DNA of 64,000 nucleotides from Klenkia marina (GTDB lineage Bacteria; Actinomycetota; Actinomycetes; Mycobacteriales; Geodermatophilaceae): assembly GCF_900101025.1 (NCBI RefSeq), contig NZ_FMUH01000003.1:496001-560000 (forward strand), read 5' to 3'. The notes beneath the pieces were generated by a model, which was not told the origin of the DNA, searched no databases, and saw only the letters and a program-made list of their open reading frames with translations. Position 1 is the stretch's first letter. The number at the start of each line of letters is the position of its first letter. The position numbers were made by a program, and so were the translations under genes. This document shows positions 8,954 through 20,451 of the stretch, one piece after another.

Positions 8954-10065
8954 CCGACCCGGTCACCGCCGAGCAGGCCGCCGCCGGCACCCGGTCCGCC
9001 GGCGCGGCCACCCCGGCCGAGCACCGGGCCATGGCCCGGGCGCGCGCACTGGGCTGGTCGGCGCTGGGCAGCACCAGCCCCAACCCCGCGGTCGGCGCGG
9101 TCGTGCTCGACGCCGCGGGCGCCGTGGTCGGCGAGGGCGCGACCCGGCCCCCCGGTGGACCGCACGCCGAGGTGGTCGCGCTGCAGCAGGCCGGCGCGCG
9201 GGCCCGCGGGGGCACCGCCGTCGTCACCCTCGAGCCGTGCAACCACACCGGGCGCACCGGGCCGTGCACCGAGGCGCTGCTGGCCGCCGGCGTCGCCCGC
9301 GTGGTGGTCGCCGTCCCCGAGCCCACCGGGCTGGCCGGCGGCGGCGCCGAGCGGCTGCGCGCCGCCGGGGTCGACGTCGTCGTCGGGGTCGAGCGGGCCG
9401 ACGCCGAGGACGGCGCGCTGGCCCCCTGGCTGCTGGGGTTGCACGAGCAGCGCCCGCAGGTGGTGTGGAAGGTCGCGGCCACCCTCGACGGCCGGGTGGC
9501 CGCCGCCGACGGCACCAGCCGCTGGATCACCGGCCCGGTCGCCCGCGCCGCCGTCCACCGTCTGCGCGCCACCTGCGACGCCGTCCTCGTGGGGTCGGGC
9601 ACCGTGCTGGCCGACGACCCCCAGCTCACCGTCCGCGACGACGCCGGCGCCGACCTGCCGCACCAGCCGCTGCGGGTGGTGCTCGACCGGCGCGGCCGGG
9701 TGCCCGCCGGTGCCCGGGTGCGCGACGCCGCGGCGCCCACCCACCTGAGCGCCGCCGCCGACCCGGCCGCCCTGCTCGCCGAGCTGTGGGACCGCGACGT
9801 GCGGCGGGTGCTGCTGGAGGGCGGCCCCACGCTGGCGGCGGCCTTCCTGGCCGCCGGCCTCGTCGACGAGGTGGTGCTGCACCTGGCCCCCCAGCTGCTG
9901 GGCGCCGGCCCCGCGCTCGTGGGGGGACTGGGAATCACCACGATGGCCGACGCGCTGCAGCTGCAGACCCTGGACGTCACCCCCCTCGGGAGGGACGTGC
10001 AGGTCCGCTACCGGCCCACCCGGCACACTGGTGGCGCACCGCGACCCGAGGAGACGACCAACTGA
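8950..10065 (+). CDS. ribD: Riboflavin biosynthesis deaminase/reductase RibD
   Basis: Bifunctional enzyme of riboflavin synthesis that deaminates the pyrimidine made by GTP cyclohydrolase II and then reduces its ribosyl side chain with NADPH. The 371-residue protein has an N-terminal cytidine-deaminase-like domain with the zinc motifs HAEV (near 72) and [12 protein letters not shown] (near 95), and a C-terminal RibD reductase domain with WITGPVAR and [10 protein letters not shown]. The GTG start overlaps the rpe stop as GTGA, indicating translational coupling. It is the first true riboflavin gene of the run; no FMN riboswitch is visible before it or elsewhere in the run. Confidence 0.95.
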   Translation: MTDPVTAEQAAAGTRSAGAATPAEHRAMARARALGWSALGSTSPNPAVGAVVLDAAGAVVGEGATRPPGGPHAEVVALQQAGARARGGTAVVTLEPCNHTGRTGPCTEALLAAGVARVVVAVPEPTGLAGGGAERLRAAGVDVVVGVERADAEDGALAPWLLGLHEQRPQVVWKVAATLDGRVAAADGTSRWITGPVARAAVHRLRATCDAVLVGSGTVLADDPQLTVRDDAGADLPHQPLRVVLDRRGRVPAGARVRDAAAPTHLSAAADPAALLAELWDRDVRRVLLEGGPTLAAAFLAAGLVDEVVLHLAPQLLGAGPALVGGLGITTMADALQLQTLDVTPLGRDVQVRYRPTRHTGGAPRPEETTN

Positions 10066-10669
10066 TGTTCACCGGCATCGTGGAGGAGGTCGGCACCCTC
10101 GTCGTCCGCGACGACCAGGGCGACTCCGCCCGCCTGCGCGTCCGCGGCGCACGGACGCTCGAGGGCGTGGCCCTCGGCGACTCGATCGCGGTCAACGGGG
10201 TGTGCCTGACCGTCACCGGCATCGACGGGGAGGTCTGGAGCACCGACGTGATGGCCGAGACCCTGCGCCGCAGCAGCCTCGGGGCCCTGGTCGACGGCGA
10301 CCCGGTGAACCTCGAGCGCGCCGTCACCGCCGGCACCCGGCTGGGCGGCCACATCGTCCAGGGCCACGTCGACGGCGTCGGCACCGTCGCCTCGACCACC
10401 CCGAGCGAGCACTGGACCGTCGTCCGGGTCGCGCTGCCCGAGGGCATCGCCCGCTACGTCGTCGAGAAGGGCTCGATCACCGTCGACGGCGTCTCGCTGA
10501 CCGTCAGCGCCTGCTCCGCGGCCACCGACCCCGAGCCTTGGCTCGAGGTCTCGCTCATCCCCACCACCCTGCGCGAGACCACCCTGGGCACCCGGGCCGT
10601 GGGCGACCGGGTCAACCTGGAGGTCGACGTCATCGCCAAGTACGTGGAACGACTGATGGGAGCACGCTC

Positions 10670-10673
<4 letters not shown>
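10065..10673 (+). CDS. ribE: Riboflavin synthase alpha chain
   Basis: Catalyses the last step of riboflavin synthesis, dismutation of two 6,7-dimethyl-8-ribityllumazine molecules. The 202-residue protein shows the two homologous lumazine-binding repeats. The first begins [12 protein letters not shown] and contains [13 protein letters not shown]; the second begins near [15 protein letters not shown] and contains [13 protein letters not shown]. The start ATG shares its A with the ribD stop TGA, and the stop overlaps the GTG of ribBA, so the gene is embedded in a coupled operon. This naming follows the ribE (synthase)/ribH (lumazine synthase) convention; some schemes call it ribC. Confidence 0.95.
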
Positions 10674-12750
<2,077 letters not shown>

Positions 12751-12754
<4 letters not shown>

Positions 12755-13632
12755 CCAGGAGCCACCCCGTGCTGCGCGTCGCCGTCCCCAACAAGGGCGT
12801 CCTGTCCGAGCCCGCGGCCGAGATGCTGTCCGAGAGCGGCTACCGCCAGCGCCGCAGCACCAAGGACCTCGCGGTCTACGACCCCGACTCCGACACCGAG
12901 TTCTTCTACCTGCGCCCCCGGGACATCGCCGTGTACGTCGCGGCCGGCACGCTGGACGTCGGCATCACCGGCCGGGACATGCTGCAGGAGACCACCCCGC
13001 CGGACACCGAGTCGCCGGCCGAGGAGGTCATGCCGCTGGGCTTCGGCCGGTCCTCCTTCCGGTTCGCCAGCCCCACCGGCTCGGGCATCGAGGCCGTCGC
13101 CGACCTCGCCGGCACCCGCATCGCCACGGCCTACCCGGTGCTGCTGGAGAAGTTCCTCGCTGAGTCGGGCATCGACGCCGCCGTGGTGAAGCTCGACGGC
13201 GCGGTCGAGACCGCCTGCCGGCTGGGCGTGGCCGACGCGGTGTGCGACGTGGTCGAGACCGGCACCACGCTGCGCCAGGCCGGCCTGCACGTCATCGGCG
13301 ACCCCGTGCTGACCAGCGAGGCCATCCTGGTGCGCCGGGCCGGTGCCGAGGAGAACCCGGCCGTCGCCCAGCTGCAGCGCCGGCTGCGCGGGGTGCTGGT
13401 CGCCCGGCAGTACGTGATGCTCGACTACGACTGCCCCGACCAGCTGCTCGAGCAGGCCACCGCGATCACGCCAGGCCTCGAGGGCCCGACGGTGAGCCGG
13501 TTGCAGACCCCGGGCTGGTCGGCCGTGCGCGCCATGGTGCGCCAGTCGGAGACCAACCGGCTCATGGACGAGCTCTGGGACCTCGGTGCCCGCGCCATCC
13601 TGGTGACCTCGATCCACGCCTGCCGCATCTGA
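12751..13632 (+). CDS. hisG: ATP phosphoribosyltransferase, long form
   Basis: First and committed step of histidine synthesis, joining ATP and PRPP. The 293-residue length is the long HisG form, with a C-terminal ACT-like regulatory domain (about 215-293) through which histidine inhibits; short forms that need HisZ lack it. Signatures include [15 protein letters not shown] at the start, [10 protein letters not shown], and the PRPP-binding region around [13 protein letters not shown]. The ATG overlaps the hisE stop. Confidence 0.95.
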
Positions 13633-13647
13633 CCCCGCGGAGCACCC

Positions 13648-13935
13648 GTGCAGATCGACGCGAACCAGCAGCCGGCCGTCGTCACCGACGTCGACGACCT
13701 GCGCCGGCTCGAGGTGCTCGCGCCGGCGGACCTGCCCGACGCCGACCTGGCCGCCCGGCTGGGCCAGCTCGGCCGGCTCGACGGCGACCACGTCCGGCTG
13801 TCCGTGGCGCACCTGCGGCAGGCGGGTCCCGCCGACGCCGGGTGGGCGCAGGGGTTCGACGGGATGATCGCCTACGCAGGGTCGAAGGGCTGGGTCGAGG
13901 GCGACGCGGTGCGCGCCCACGTCGTCCGCACCTGA
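13648..13935 (+). CDS. Small soluble protein of unknown function
   Basis: A 95-residue acidic protein with no signal peptide, membrane segment or motif that I recognise. It begins MQIDANQQPAVVTDVDDL at a GTG 15 bases after hisG, with GGAG about seven bases before the start, so it is probably the last gene of the rib-his transcript. The C-terminal part (GWAQGFDGMIAYAGSKGWVEGDAVRAH) looks like a folded alpha/beta fragment. The composition is like that of its neighbours, and the perfect palindrome that follows suggests the transcript ends here. Confidence 0.6.
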   Translation: MQIDANQQPAVVTDVDDLRRLEVLAPADLPDADLAARLGQLGRLDGDHVRLSVAHLRQAGPADAGWAQGFDGMIAYAGSKGWVEGDAVRAHVVRT

Positions 13936-13986
13936 CGCAGCCGGCCCCGGTGTCGGGGAACCCGGGGTGCTCTGGGGTGTCCAGGG

Positions 13987-14016
13987 CCTGCGCCCCCCGA
14001 CGTCGGGGGGCGCAGG
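13987..14016. terminator. Perfect 30-base palindrome between convergent genes
   Basis: A fully self-complementary 30-base sequence centred at 14001/14002, with arms beginning CCTGCGCCCCCCGAC. It lies between the end of the hisG-linked gene and the end of the convergent MFS gene. As RNA it folds from either strand into a very strong GC hairpin, so a bidirectional terminator is likely, although there is no T-run. Confidence 0.65.
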
Positions 14017-14026
14017 AGCTGCGGCG

Positions 14027-15256
14027 TCAGGCGGGGCGCAGCGCCTTCACGACGACGGCCACCACGATCGACAGGCCACCGACCACGGCGACCGCGACCG
14101 CGATGCCCGACAGCGCGCCCGAGAGCGCGATGACCAGCAGCGGGCACAGGAACTCACCCAGGAACAGCGCCGCGGTCCAGCGGCCGGTGCCGCGGCCGCG
14201 CTCGGCCAGCGAGAGGTTCGAGACCACCCAGGTGAGCAGGCTGGGCAGCATGATGCCGGTGCCCGCGCTGGCGACCACCGCGCCGACGACGGCGACCGGG
14301 ACGGCGGGCGCCAGGCCCATCACGACCAGCCCGACGCCGGCCAGGCCGAAGGCCAGCGGCAGCAGGAAGGCCGGGCCGCGTCGCACGATGCGCGGGAAGG
14401 ACGCCGCCCCGGCCGCGGTGGCCAGCGACGCCAGCGCCGCGATGCCGCCGATGGCCGCGGTCTCGGTGACGCCCAGGCCGTCGAGGACGTAGGAGAGCTC
14501 GACGATCGGGGTGTAGAACACGACGCCGCCCACCAGGCTGACCGCCAGCGGGACCAGCATGCGGCGCCACGGCAGCGGCGGCAACGCGCCGGCCACCCGG
14601 GCGGGCACGGTCGGCGTCCAGACCAGGACGGCGGCCAGCACGGCCAGCGGCAGGCCGACCAGGTACAGCCAGAACGGGGTGCGCCAGTCGTTGCTGCCCA
14701 GCGCGCCGCCCAGGCCGAAGAAGACGGTGGCGGCCAGCGTGGTGACGATGGTCTGCAGGCCGAACAGCTTGGCGCGGCGGGAGCCGGCGGAGTAGTCGGC
14801 GGTGAGCGTGGTGCAGCAGGTCATGATCGCGGCCTCGGTGATGCCGACCCCGATGCGGGTGGCCAGCACGGCGGGCAGCGAGTCCAGCAGCACCGGCGCG
14901 GTGCCGAGCAGCGCGTAGACGGCCAGGGCGCCGACCAGCAGCCGCTTGCGGCCGACGGCGTCGACGATGCGACCGGCGATCGGGGCCAGCAGCGCGATCA
15001 TCAGCGCCGGGGCCGTGAGCACCAGCGGGGCGAGCGCGTCGACCCCCGGGGTGCCGGCGAAGGCCCGCTGCAGCGTGGGGAGCACGGGGGAGAGCAGCAC
15101 CGCGCCGAGGATCGGCATGCAGCTGGCGGCCATGAGGACCGCGATGGCCGCGCGGCCGGCGGGTCGCCCGGTGACCGGGTGCAGGGCGCCGACGTCGGCG
15201 GCGTCGAGGCCGGTGGCGGCCGCGCCGGGGACGGGGCCGTCGAGGGTCTGGGACAC
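14027..15256 (-). CDS. MFS transporter of the catabolic island
   Basis: A 409-residue major facilitator with about twelve hydrophobic segments. The conserved loop between helices 2 and 3 is seen as GRIVDAVGRKRLLVGAL, and helix 4 carries RIGVGITEA. The frame is open to 15286, but the GTG at 15256 has a textbook AGGAG eight to ten bases ahead and I take it as the start. It lies downstream of the LysR gene on the same strand and near a catabolic operon, so uptake of that pathway's substrate is the natural inference. Efflux of a toxic intermediate is the alternative. Confidence 0.82.
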   Translation of the reverse strand: MSQTLDGPVPGAAATGLDAADVGALHPVTGRPAGRAAIAVLMAASCMPILGAVLLSPVLPTLQRAFAGTPGVDALAPLVLTAPALMIALLAPIAGRIVDAVGRKRLLVGALAVYALLGTAPVLLDSLPAVLATRIGVGITEAAIMTCCTTLTADYSAGSRRAKLFGLQTIVTTLAATVFFGLGGALGSNDWRTPFWLYLVGLPLAVLAAVLVWTPTVPARVAGALPPLPWRRMLVPLAVSLVGGVVFYTPIVELSYVLDGLGVTETAAIGGIAALASLATAAGAASFPRIVRRGPAFLLPLAFGLAGVGLVVMGLAPAVPVAVVGAVVASAGTGIMLPSLLTWVVSNLSLAERGRGTGRWTAALFLGEFLCPLLVIALSGALSGIAVAVAVVGGLSIVVAVVVKALRPA

Positions 15257-15380
15257 GGGCGTTCTCCTGTGCTCGGCGACGGACATCGGTGACCGTCGTC
15301 ACTGAGCTGGGAGTGTGGGGATCCGGGACGTCTGCGGTCCAATAGATCCCGCAGGCCCGTGCATCAGTGCGGTGGATGCC

Positions 15381-16313
15381 TCACCCGACGGGCGTGGTCG
15401 CCTGCCGGGCGGCGCGCACCACGAGGTCGCGCAGGAAGACGTGGTCGGGGTCGCGCTCGTAGACCGGGTGCCACCACATCGCCTCCACCAGCCCGCCGAC
15501 GTCTAGCGGGCAGGACAGCGTGCGCACCCCGCTGTCCAGCGGCAGCAGGTCGACCAGCCGCCGCTGCAGCAACGAGATCCGGCGCGAGCCGGCGACGAGG
15601 CCGGGCACGGTCAGGAAGTTCTCGGTGACCACCTGCACCCGGGGCTCGATGCCGCGCTGGCGCAGCACCCGCGCGGCGGGGGTGGAGGCGTTCGGCCCGT
15701 GGTACACCGACACCCAGGGCAGGGTGCGCAGCTGGTCGACGGTCACCGCGTCGTCGACCTCGGGGTGGTCGGCGGAGAGGACGACCACCCACTCGTCGGC
15801 GTAGAGCTCGGCGTGCGGCAGGTCGGCCAGGAAGCCCATCGGCAGCAGCATCAGGTCGACGGCGAGCAGGGCCTGGTCGGCCCGGTCGACCAGCTCGGGG
15901 GTGTGCGGGGCCAGCCGCAGCCGGGCGTGCGGGGCGACCTCGTCGAGCAGGGCGGCCAGGGTGTCGCCGAGCACCGTGACCCCGTAGTCCGACAGCAGGA
16001 GGCTGAACTCCCGCGTGGACTCCGCGGGGTCGAAGGTCGGCTGGGCGGTGAAGACCCGGTGCACCGACTCCAGCGCCAGGCGGGCCTGCAGCTGGAGCTG
16101 GCCGGCCAGCGGGGTCAGCCGGTACTCGTTGCCGACCCGGGCGAGCAGCTCGTCGCCGAAGTGCCGGCGAAGCCGGGCCAGCGACGCCGACAGTGCGGGC
16201 TGCGAGAGGCCGAGCTGGCGGGCCGCCTTCGTGACGCTGCGCTGACCCAGCAGCGCATCGAGGGACACGAGCAGGTTGAGGTCGAGGTTGGCCACGTGCA
16301 CGCCGCGCATCAT
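15381..16313 (-). CDS. LysR-family transcriptional regulator
   Basis: A 310-residue LysR-type regulator. The winged helix-turn-helix is at about residues 8-66 (LDLNLLVSLDALLGQRSVTK, then the recognition region GLSQPALSASLARLRRHFGD), followed by a periplasmic-binding-protein-like effector domain. The N-terminus resembles the NodD/NahR branch, whose members respond to aromatic compounds. It is transcribed divergently from the catabolic operon at 16407, the usual arrangement for a LysR activator, and a dyad lies ten bases upstream of its start. Possible starts are ATG 16313, ATG 16310 and a GTG a few codons later. Confidence 0.9.
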   Translation of the reverse strand: MMRGVHVANLDLNLLVSLDALLGQRSVTKAARQLGLSQPALSASLARLRRHFGDELLARVGNEYRLTPLAGQLQLQARLALESVHRVFTAQPTFDPAESTREFSLLLSDYGVTVLGDTLAALLDEVAPHARLRLAPHTPELVDRADQALLAVDLMLLPMGFLADLPHAELYADEWVVVLSADHPEVDDAVTVDQLRTLPWVSVYHGPNASTPAARVLRQRGIEPRVQVVTENFLTVPGLVAGSRRISLLQRRLVDLLPLDSGVRTLSCPLDVGGLVEAMWWHPVYERDPDHVFLRDLVVRAARQATTPVG

Positions 16314-16322
16314 CCACCGCGG

Positions 16323-16337
16323 TGATGCCGGTCATCA
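16323..16337. promoter_or_regulatory. Candidate LysR operator in divergent promoter region
   Basis: A perfect 5-base dyad TGATG-N5-CATCA lies in the 93-base gap between the LysR gene and the catabolic operon. A partial repeat TGATGAC follows at about 16354. LysR-type regulators bind dyads with a T...A core in this position and bend the DNA to the neighbouring promoter. This is sequence pattern plus location only. Confidence 0.4.
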
Positions 16338-16406
16338 AGGATCGGCGCTTCCCTGATGACCCCGCAGGGCCGAGAGTGGGCCGCGTCACCGACGACAGGA
16401 GCCCCC

Positions 16407-17384
16407 GTGTTCGACCCGCAGGATCCCGAAGCCACCATCGCCGCCGCGGCGGGACGGGTCTCCAACTGGGGCCGTTGGGGTGCCGACGACGTGCTCGGCA
16501 CCCTGAACCTGCTGACCCCGGACAAGCGCGTGCAGGCCGCGGCGCTGGTGCGCACCGGCGCCAGCTTCGACCTCACCCAGCACTTCAACACGAACGGCCC
16601 GCAGAAGGGCTGGCTGCGCCGGGTCAACCCGGTGCACGCGATGCTCGGCACGGGGCTGGACGCCGAGGCCGGCATCCCCGCCTTCCCGCACGGCATCGGC
16701 GGCGCCGACGACATGATCACCATGCCGCTGCAGGCATCCACCCAGTGGGACGGCCTGGGCCACATCTTCGACCACGGCACGGCCTACAACGGCCGCCGGT
16801 CCGGCGCGGTCGTGACCAGCGAGGGCGACAACACCACCGGCATCGAGACCACCGCCGGACGCTTCGTCGGCCGCGGCGTCCTGCTGGACGTCGCGCGTCA
16901 CCTCGGGCAGGACGCCGAGCTGCCCGACGGCTTCGCCATCACCCCCGAGCACCTCGACGCGACCGCGGCCGCCCACGGCGTGCAGGTCACCAGCGGCGAC
17001 CTGCTGCTCGTGCGCACCGGCCGCCTCGCCCGCGCCCGGCGCGACATCACCGAAGGTCGCGGCTGGGGCGACTACGCCGGCGGGGAGTCCCCGGGCCTGT
17101 CGTTCACCAGCCTGGACTGGCTGCGCGAGCGCGACGTCGCCGCCGTCGCCACCGACACCTGGGGGGTCGAGGTGCGCCCGAGCGAGTTCTCGGTGCCCAC
17201 CTTCCAGCCGTTCCACCAGGTCGCCATCCCGCACCTGGGCCTGTTCCTCGGCGAGATGTGGGACCTCGAGGCGCTGGCCGCCGATTGCGCGGTCGACGGC
17301 GTCCACGAGTTCCTGCTCGCCGCCGCGCCCCTGCCCGTCACCGGTGCGGTCGGCGCCCCGGTCGCCCCGATCGCAGTGAAGTAG
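16407..17384 (+). CDS. Cyclase-family metal-dependent hydrolase
   Basis: A 325-residue protein of the family named for polyketide cyclases, which also includes kynurenine formamidase and isatin hydrolase; members use a metal ion to hydrolyse amides or lactones. The metal-site region appears as STQWDGLGHIFDHG near residue 111, the variant seen in the longer members instead of HxGTHxDxPxH. The C-terminal half has VTSGDLLLVRTG and VAAVATDTWGVEV. The GTG at 16407 has a strong AGGAG at good spacing; the ATG at 16356 lies in poor context. First gene of the catabolic operon. A role in opening a lactam, lactone or formamide intermediate is inference. Confidence 0.8.
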   Translation: MFDPQDPEATIAAAAGRVSNWGRWGADDVLGTLNLLTPDKRVQAAALVRTGASFDLTQHFNTNGPQKGWLRRVNPVHAMLGTGLDAEAGIPAFPHGIGGADDMITMPLQASTQWDGLGHIFDHGTAYNGRRSGAVVTSEGDNTTGIETTAGRFVGRGVLLDVARHLGQDAELPDGFAITPEHLDATAAAHGVQVTSGDLLLVRTGRLARARRDITEGRGWGDYAGGESPGLSFTSLDWLRERDVAAVATDTWGVEVRPSEFSVPTFQPFHQVAIPHLGLFLGEMWDLEALAADCAVDGVHEFLLAAAPLPVTGAVGAPVAPIAVK

Positions 17385-17396
17385 GAGAGCTCGACG

Positions 17397-18527
17397 ATGA
17401 GTGCAGTGCAGAACGTCCTGGTGGTCGGCGGTGGCCTGGCCGGTGCCGGCGTCGCCATCCGGCTGGCCCGCGCCGGCGTGGCCGTCGACCTGGTCGAGGT
17501 CAAGCCCGACGTGCACGCCCTCGGCTCGGGCATCACGCTGCAGGGCAACGCCCTGCGGGAGCTCGACGGCCTCGGCGTCTGGGAGTCAGCGCGAGAGCGC
17601 GGCTACCCCTTCGACGTCACCGGTTTCCGCGCCCCGGACCCGATGGGCACCGAGCTGTTCGCAGTCCCCGACGCCAGGACCGGCGGTCCGGACTACCCGG
17701 CGGCCATGGGCATGACCCGCCCCGACCTCGCCGGGCTGCTGCACGACAAGGCCGCCGAGGTGGGGGTGAAGCTGCGCTACGCCACCACCACGACCGACCT
17801 GGTCCAGGACGAGGACGGCGTCGACGTCACGTTCTCCGACGGCTCCTCGGGCCGCTACGACCTGGTGGTCGGCGCCGACGGCGTCCGCTCGTGGACCCGT
17901 CGCATGATCGGCATCGAGCTGGAGACCAAGTCCACCGGCATGGGCATCTGGCGGGCGTTCGGGCCCCGGCCGGCCAGCGTCACCCGCACCGACCTGATCT
18001 ACGGCGGTCCCTGCTACATCGCCGGCTACTGCCCCACGGGCGAGGACTCGATCTACGCCTACGTCGTCGAGGACGCCCAGGACCGCTCGACCCTGACGCC
18101 GGAGGAGCAGCTGGCCACCATGCGGCAGCTGTCGGAGGCCTACCACGGGCCGTGGGACGAGATCCGCGAGTCGCTCACCGACCCGTCGCGGGTCAACTAC
18201 ACGTGGTTCGAGACCCACCTGCTGCCCGCGCCCTGGAACCGCGGCCGGGTCGTCGTGATCGGCGACGCCGCGCACACCTGCCCGCCCACCGTGGCCCAGG
18301 GCGGCGCGCAGGCGCTGGAGGACGCCGCCGTCCTCGGACAGCTGCTCGTCGAGCGCGACGCGCTCGACGCCGAGCTCTGGGACGCCTTCCACGACCGCCG
18401 CGTCGAACGGGCCCGCACCGTCGTCGACGCCTCCAACCAGCTCGCCCAGTGGCAGCTCGACCACGTGCAGGGCGACGTCGCGTCGCTCATGCGCGGGGTC
18501 GCCACCGTCGTCAGCCAGCCCGCGTAA
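17397..18527 (+). CDS. FAD-dependent aromatic monooxygenase
   Basis: A 376-residue single-component flavoprotein hydroxylase of the p-hydroxybenzoate hydroxylase fold, which uses NAD(P)H and oxygen to put a hydroxyl on an activated ring. The Rossmann motif VVGGGLAGAG is at the N-terminus (about 9-18). The second nucleotide motif DLVVGADGVRS lies near 155, and the FAD ribityl-binding GDAAHTCPP near 289. An AGGAG precedes the ATG. It sits 12 bases after the cyclase-like gene and 12 before the dioxygenase gene, so hydroxylation before ring cleavage is likely. The substrate cannot be read; urate- and salicylate-type hydroxylases share these motifs. Confidence 0.88.
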   Translation: MSAVQNVLVVGGGLAGAGVAIRLARAGVAVDLVEVKPDVHALGSGITLQGNALRELDGLGVWESARERGYPFDVTGFRAPDPMGTELFAVPDARTGGPDYPAAMGMTRPDLAGLLHDKAAEVGVKLRYATTTTDLVQDEDGVDVTFSDGSSGRYDLVVGADGVRSWTRRMIGIELETKSTGMGIWRAFGPRPASVTRTDLIYGGPCYIAGYCPTGEDSIYAYVVEDAQDRSTLTPEEQLATMRQLSEAYHGPWDEIRESLTDPSRVNYTWFETHLLPAPWNRGRVVVIGDAAHTCPPTVAQGGAQALEDAAVLGQLLVERDALDAELWDAFHDRRVERARTVVDASNQLAQWQLDHVQGDVASLMRGVATVVSQPA

Positions 18528-18539
18528 CAGGAGAAGACA

Positions 18540-19478
18540 GTGACCGAACGCCTCATCACCCACCTGCGGCACATCGACCTCGCCGTCCCCGACCTCGCGA
18601 AGCAGAAGGAGTTCTTCACCGGCACCTGGGGCCTGAAGGAGGAGACCACCGACAGCGGCCTGTCCTTCCTGGCCGCCGAGGGCAGCCCCGAGCAGTACGT
18701 GGTGCGGCTGCGCGAGGCCACCGACAAGCGCATCGACCTGATCTCCTTCGGTGCCGCGAACCGGGCCGACGTCGACACCCTGGCCGCGCAGATGGCCACC
18801 GCCGGTGTGCAGCTGGTGCACGAGCCCACCGACCTGCAGACCCCCGGTGAGGGCTACGGCTTCCGGTTCTTCGACGTCGAGGGCCGCACCGTCGAGGTCT
18901 CCGCCGACGTCGCCGTCCGCGAGCACCGCAGGATCGAGGAGGGCGAGTCGATCCCGGTCCGCCTGTCGCACGTGGTGCTCAACTCCGCCGAGCCGGAGAA
19001 GACGGTGGCCTTCTACGAGCAGCACTTCGGCTTCGCGCTGTCGGACACCCTGATGCACCCGCGGATGGGCAACATGATGTATTTCCTGCGCACCAACGCC
19101 TGGCACCACAGCATGGCGGTGGCCCGCGGCCCGCACGCCTCGCTGCACCACGCATCGTTCGAGCTGCGCGGCATCGACGAGTACATGCGCGGCACCGGCC
19201 GGGCGCTGCGCGCGGGCGTGGAGAAGATCTGGGGCCCGGGCCGGCACATGGCCGGCAACAACACGTTCTCCTACTTCCTCGACCCGCACGGCAACACCGT
19301 CGAGTACACGACCGAGCTCGACCTCGTCGACGAGGACACCTGGCACCCCTCGCTCTACGACTTCACGATCCCCGAGGTCAGCGACCAGTGGGGCACCGCG
19401 AACGCGATGAACGAGTTCGTCGCCGCGAAGTCGTTCAACGACCCCGACAAGGGTCTCTTCGTCGCCCCTCCCGTCTGA
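18540..19478 (+). CDS. Extradiol-type ring-cleavage dioxygenase (VOC fold)
   Basis: A 312-residue protein with two vicinal-oxygen-chelate modules, the build of type I extradiol dioxygenases. The N-terminal module (about 8-125) is structural. The C-terminal module (about 140-265) holds the expected iron ligands: His in RLSHVVLN, His in HHASFELRG and Glu in NTVEYTTEL. The active-site region WHHSMAVARGPH is also present. A tail of about 45 residues follows. A GTG start 12 bases after the monooxygenase stop has AGGAG in front. Ring opening of a catechol-like product of the monooxygenase is the inferred step. Confidence 0.85.
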   Translation: MTERLITHLRHIDLAVPDLAKQKEFFTGTWGLKEETTDSGLSFLAAEGSPEQYVVRLREATDKRIDLISFGAANRADVDTLAAQMATAGVQLVHEPTDLQTPGEGYGFRFFDVEGRTVEVSADVAVREHRRIEEGESIPVRLSHVVLNSAEPEKTVAFYEQHFGFALSDTLMHPRMGNMMYFLRTNAWHHSMAVARGPHASLHHASFELRGIDEYMRGTGRALRAGVEKIWGPGRHMAGNNTFSYFLDPHGNTVEYTTELDLVDEDTWHPSLYDFTIPEVSDQWGTANAMNEFVAAKSFNDPDKGLFVAPPV

Positions 19479-20440
19479 TGAGGTTCGCCACCTGGGAGCA
19501 CCAGGGCGAGGTGTCCGCCGGCGTCGTCTCCGACGCCGGCGTGCACGGCATCCCCGGCACGACCGTGCTCGAGCTCGTGCGCTCGGGCCTGGCCACCGCG
19601 CTGGCCGCGGGGGAGCAGGCCCTGGAGGCCCCCGCGCTGCCGCTGGCCGACGTCCGGCTGCTGCCGCCGCTGCAGCCACCGACCGTGCGCGACTTCGTCG
19701 CGTTCGAGGAGCACGTCGAGGGCGTCGTGAAGGGCGTCGGCGCCGGGGGCGGTGTGGTGCCCGAGTGGTACCAGGCACCCACCTTCTACTTCACCAACCC
19801 CTACGCCGTCGTCGGCGCCCACGACGACGTCGCCGTCCCGCCGGGCTGCCAGCTGCTGGACTTCGAGCTCGAGGTCGCCGTGGTCGTCGGCCGGGACGGC
19901 GCCTCGCTGAGCCCGGAGGCCGCCCGCGACCACGTGTTCGGCTACACGGTGCTCAACGACTGGTCGGCCCGCGACCTGCAGGCCCGCGAGATGAAGGTCA
20001 GCCTCGGCCCGGCCAAGGGCAAGGACTCCGCGACGACGCTGGGCCCGTGGCTGGTCACCGCCGACGAGCTGGAGCCCTACCGCGACGCCGAGGGCTTCCT
20101 GGCCCTGGACATGCGGGTGTGGGTCAACGGCGAGCTGGTGGGCCAGGACCTGCTGTCCAACATGGGCTGGCCCTTCGAGGAGCTCGTCGCCTACGCCAGC
20201 CGGGGCACCGTCGTCCGGGCCGGGGACGTGCTCGGCTCGGGCACCTGCGGCAACGGCGGCTGCCTGGGCGAGCTGTGGGGCCGCAACGGGTCCCGCACCC
20301 CGCCGCCGCTGCAGCCCGGCGACGTCGTCGAGATGACCGTCGAGGGCATCGGCACCATCGCCAACCGCGTCGTGGCCGGCATCGACCTGCCGCCCGTCGC
20401 CCCCGCGCGCACGCGTTCGCGTGCCCGCACCCGCAGCTGA
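19478..20440 (+). CDS. Fumarylacetoacetate hydrolase family protein
   Basis: A 320-residue FAH-family enzyme. The C-terminal catalytic domain has the acidic metal ligands in DFELEVAVVVGRDG (two glutamates) and the aspartate region GYTVLNDWSARDLQ, preceded by FYFTNPYAVVG. Members hydrolyse C-C bonds, decarboxylate or hydrate the dienoate products of ring cleavage, which fits its place directly after an extradiol dioxygenase. The start ATG overlaps the dioxygenase stop (TGATG). The last residues are an arginine-serine repeat (ARTRSRARTRS) that looks like a tail without function. Confidence 0.88.
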   Translation: MRFATWEHQGEVSAGVVSDAGVHGIPGTTVLELVRSGLATALAAGEQALEAPALPLADVRLLPPLQPPTVRDFVAFEEHVEGVVKGVGAGGGVVPEWYQAPTFYFTNPYAVVGAHDDVAVPPGCQLLDFELEVAVVVGRDGASLSPEAARDHVFGYTVLNDWSARDLQAREMKVSLGPAKGKDSATTLGPWLVTADELEPYRDAEGFLALDMRVWVNGELVGQDLLSNMGWPFEELVAYASRGTVVRAGDVLGSGTCGNGGCLGELWGRNGSRTPPPLQPGDVVEMTVEGIGTIANRVVAGIDLPPVAPARTRSRARTRS

Positions 20441-20451
20441 GAGGAACGCAC

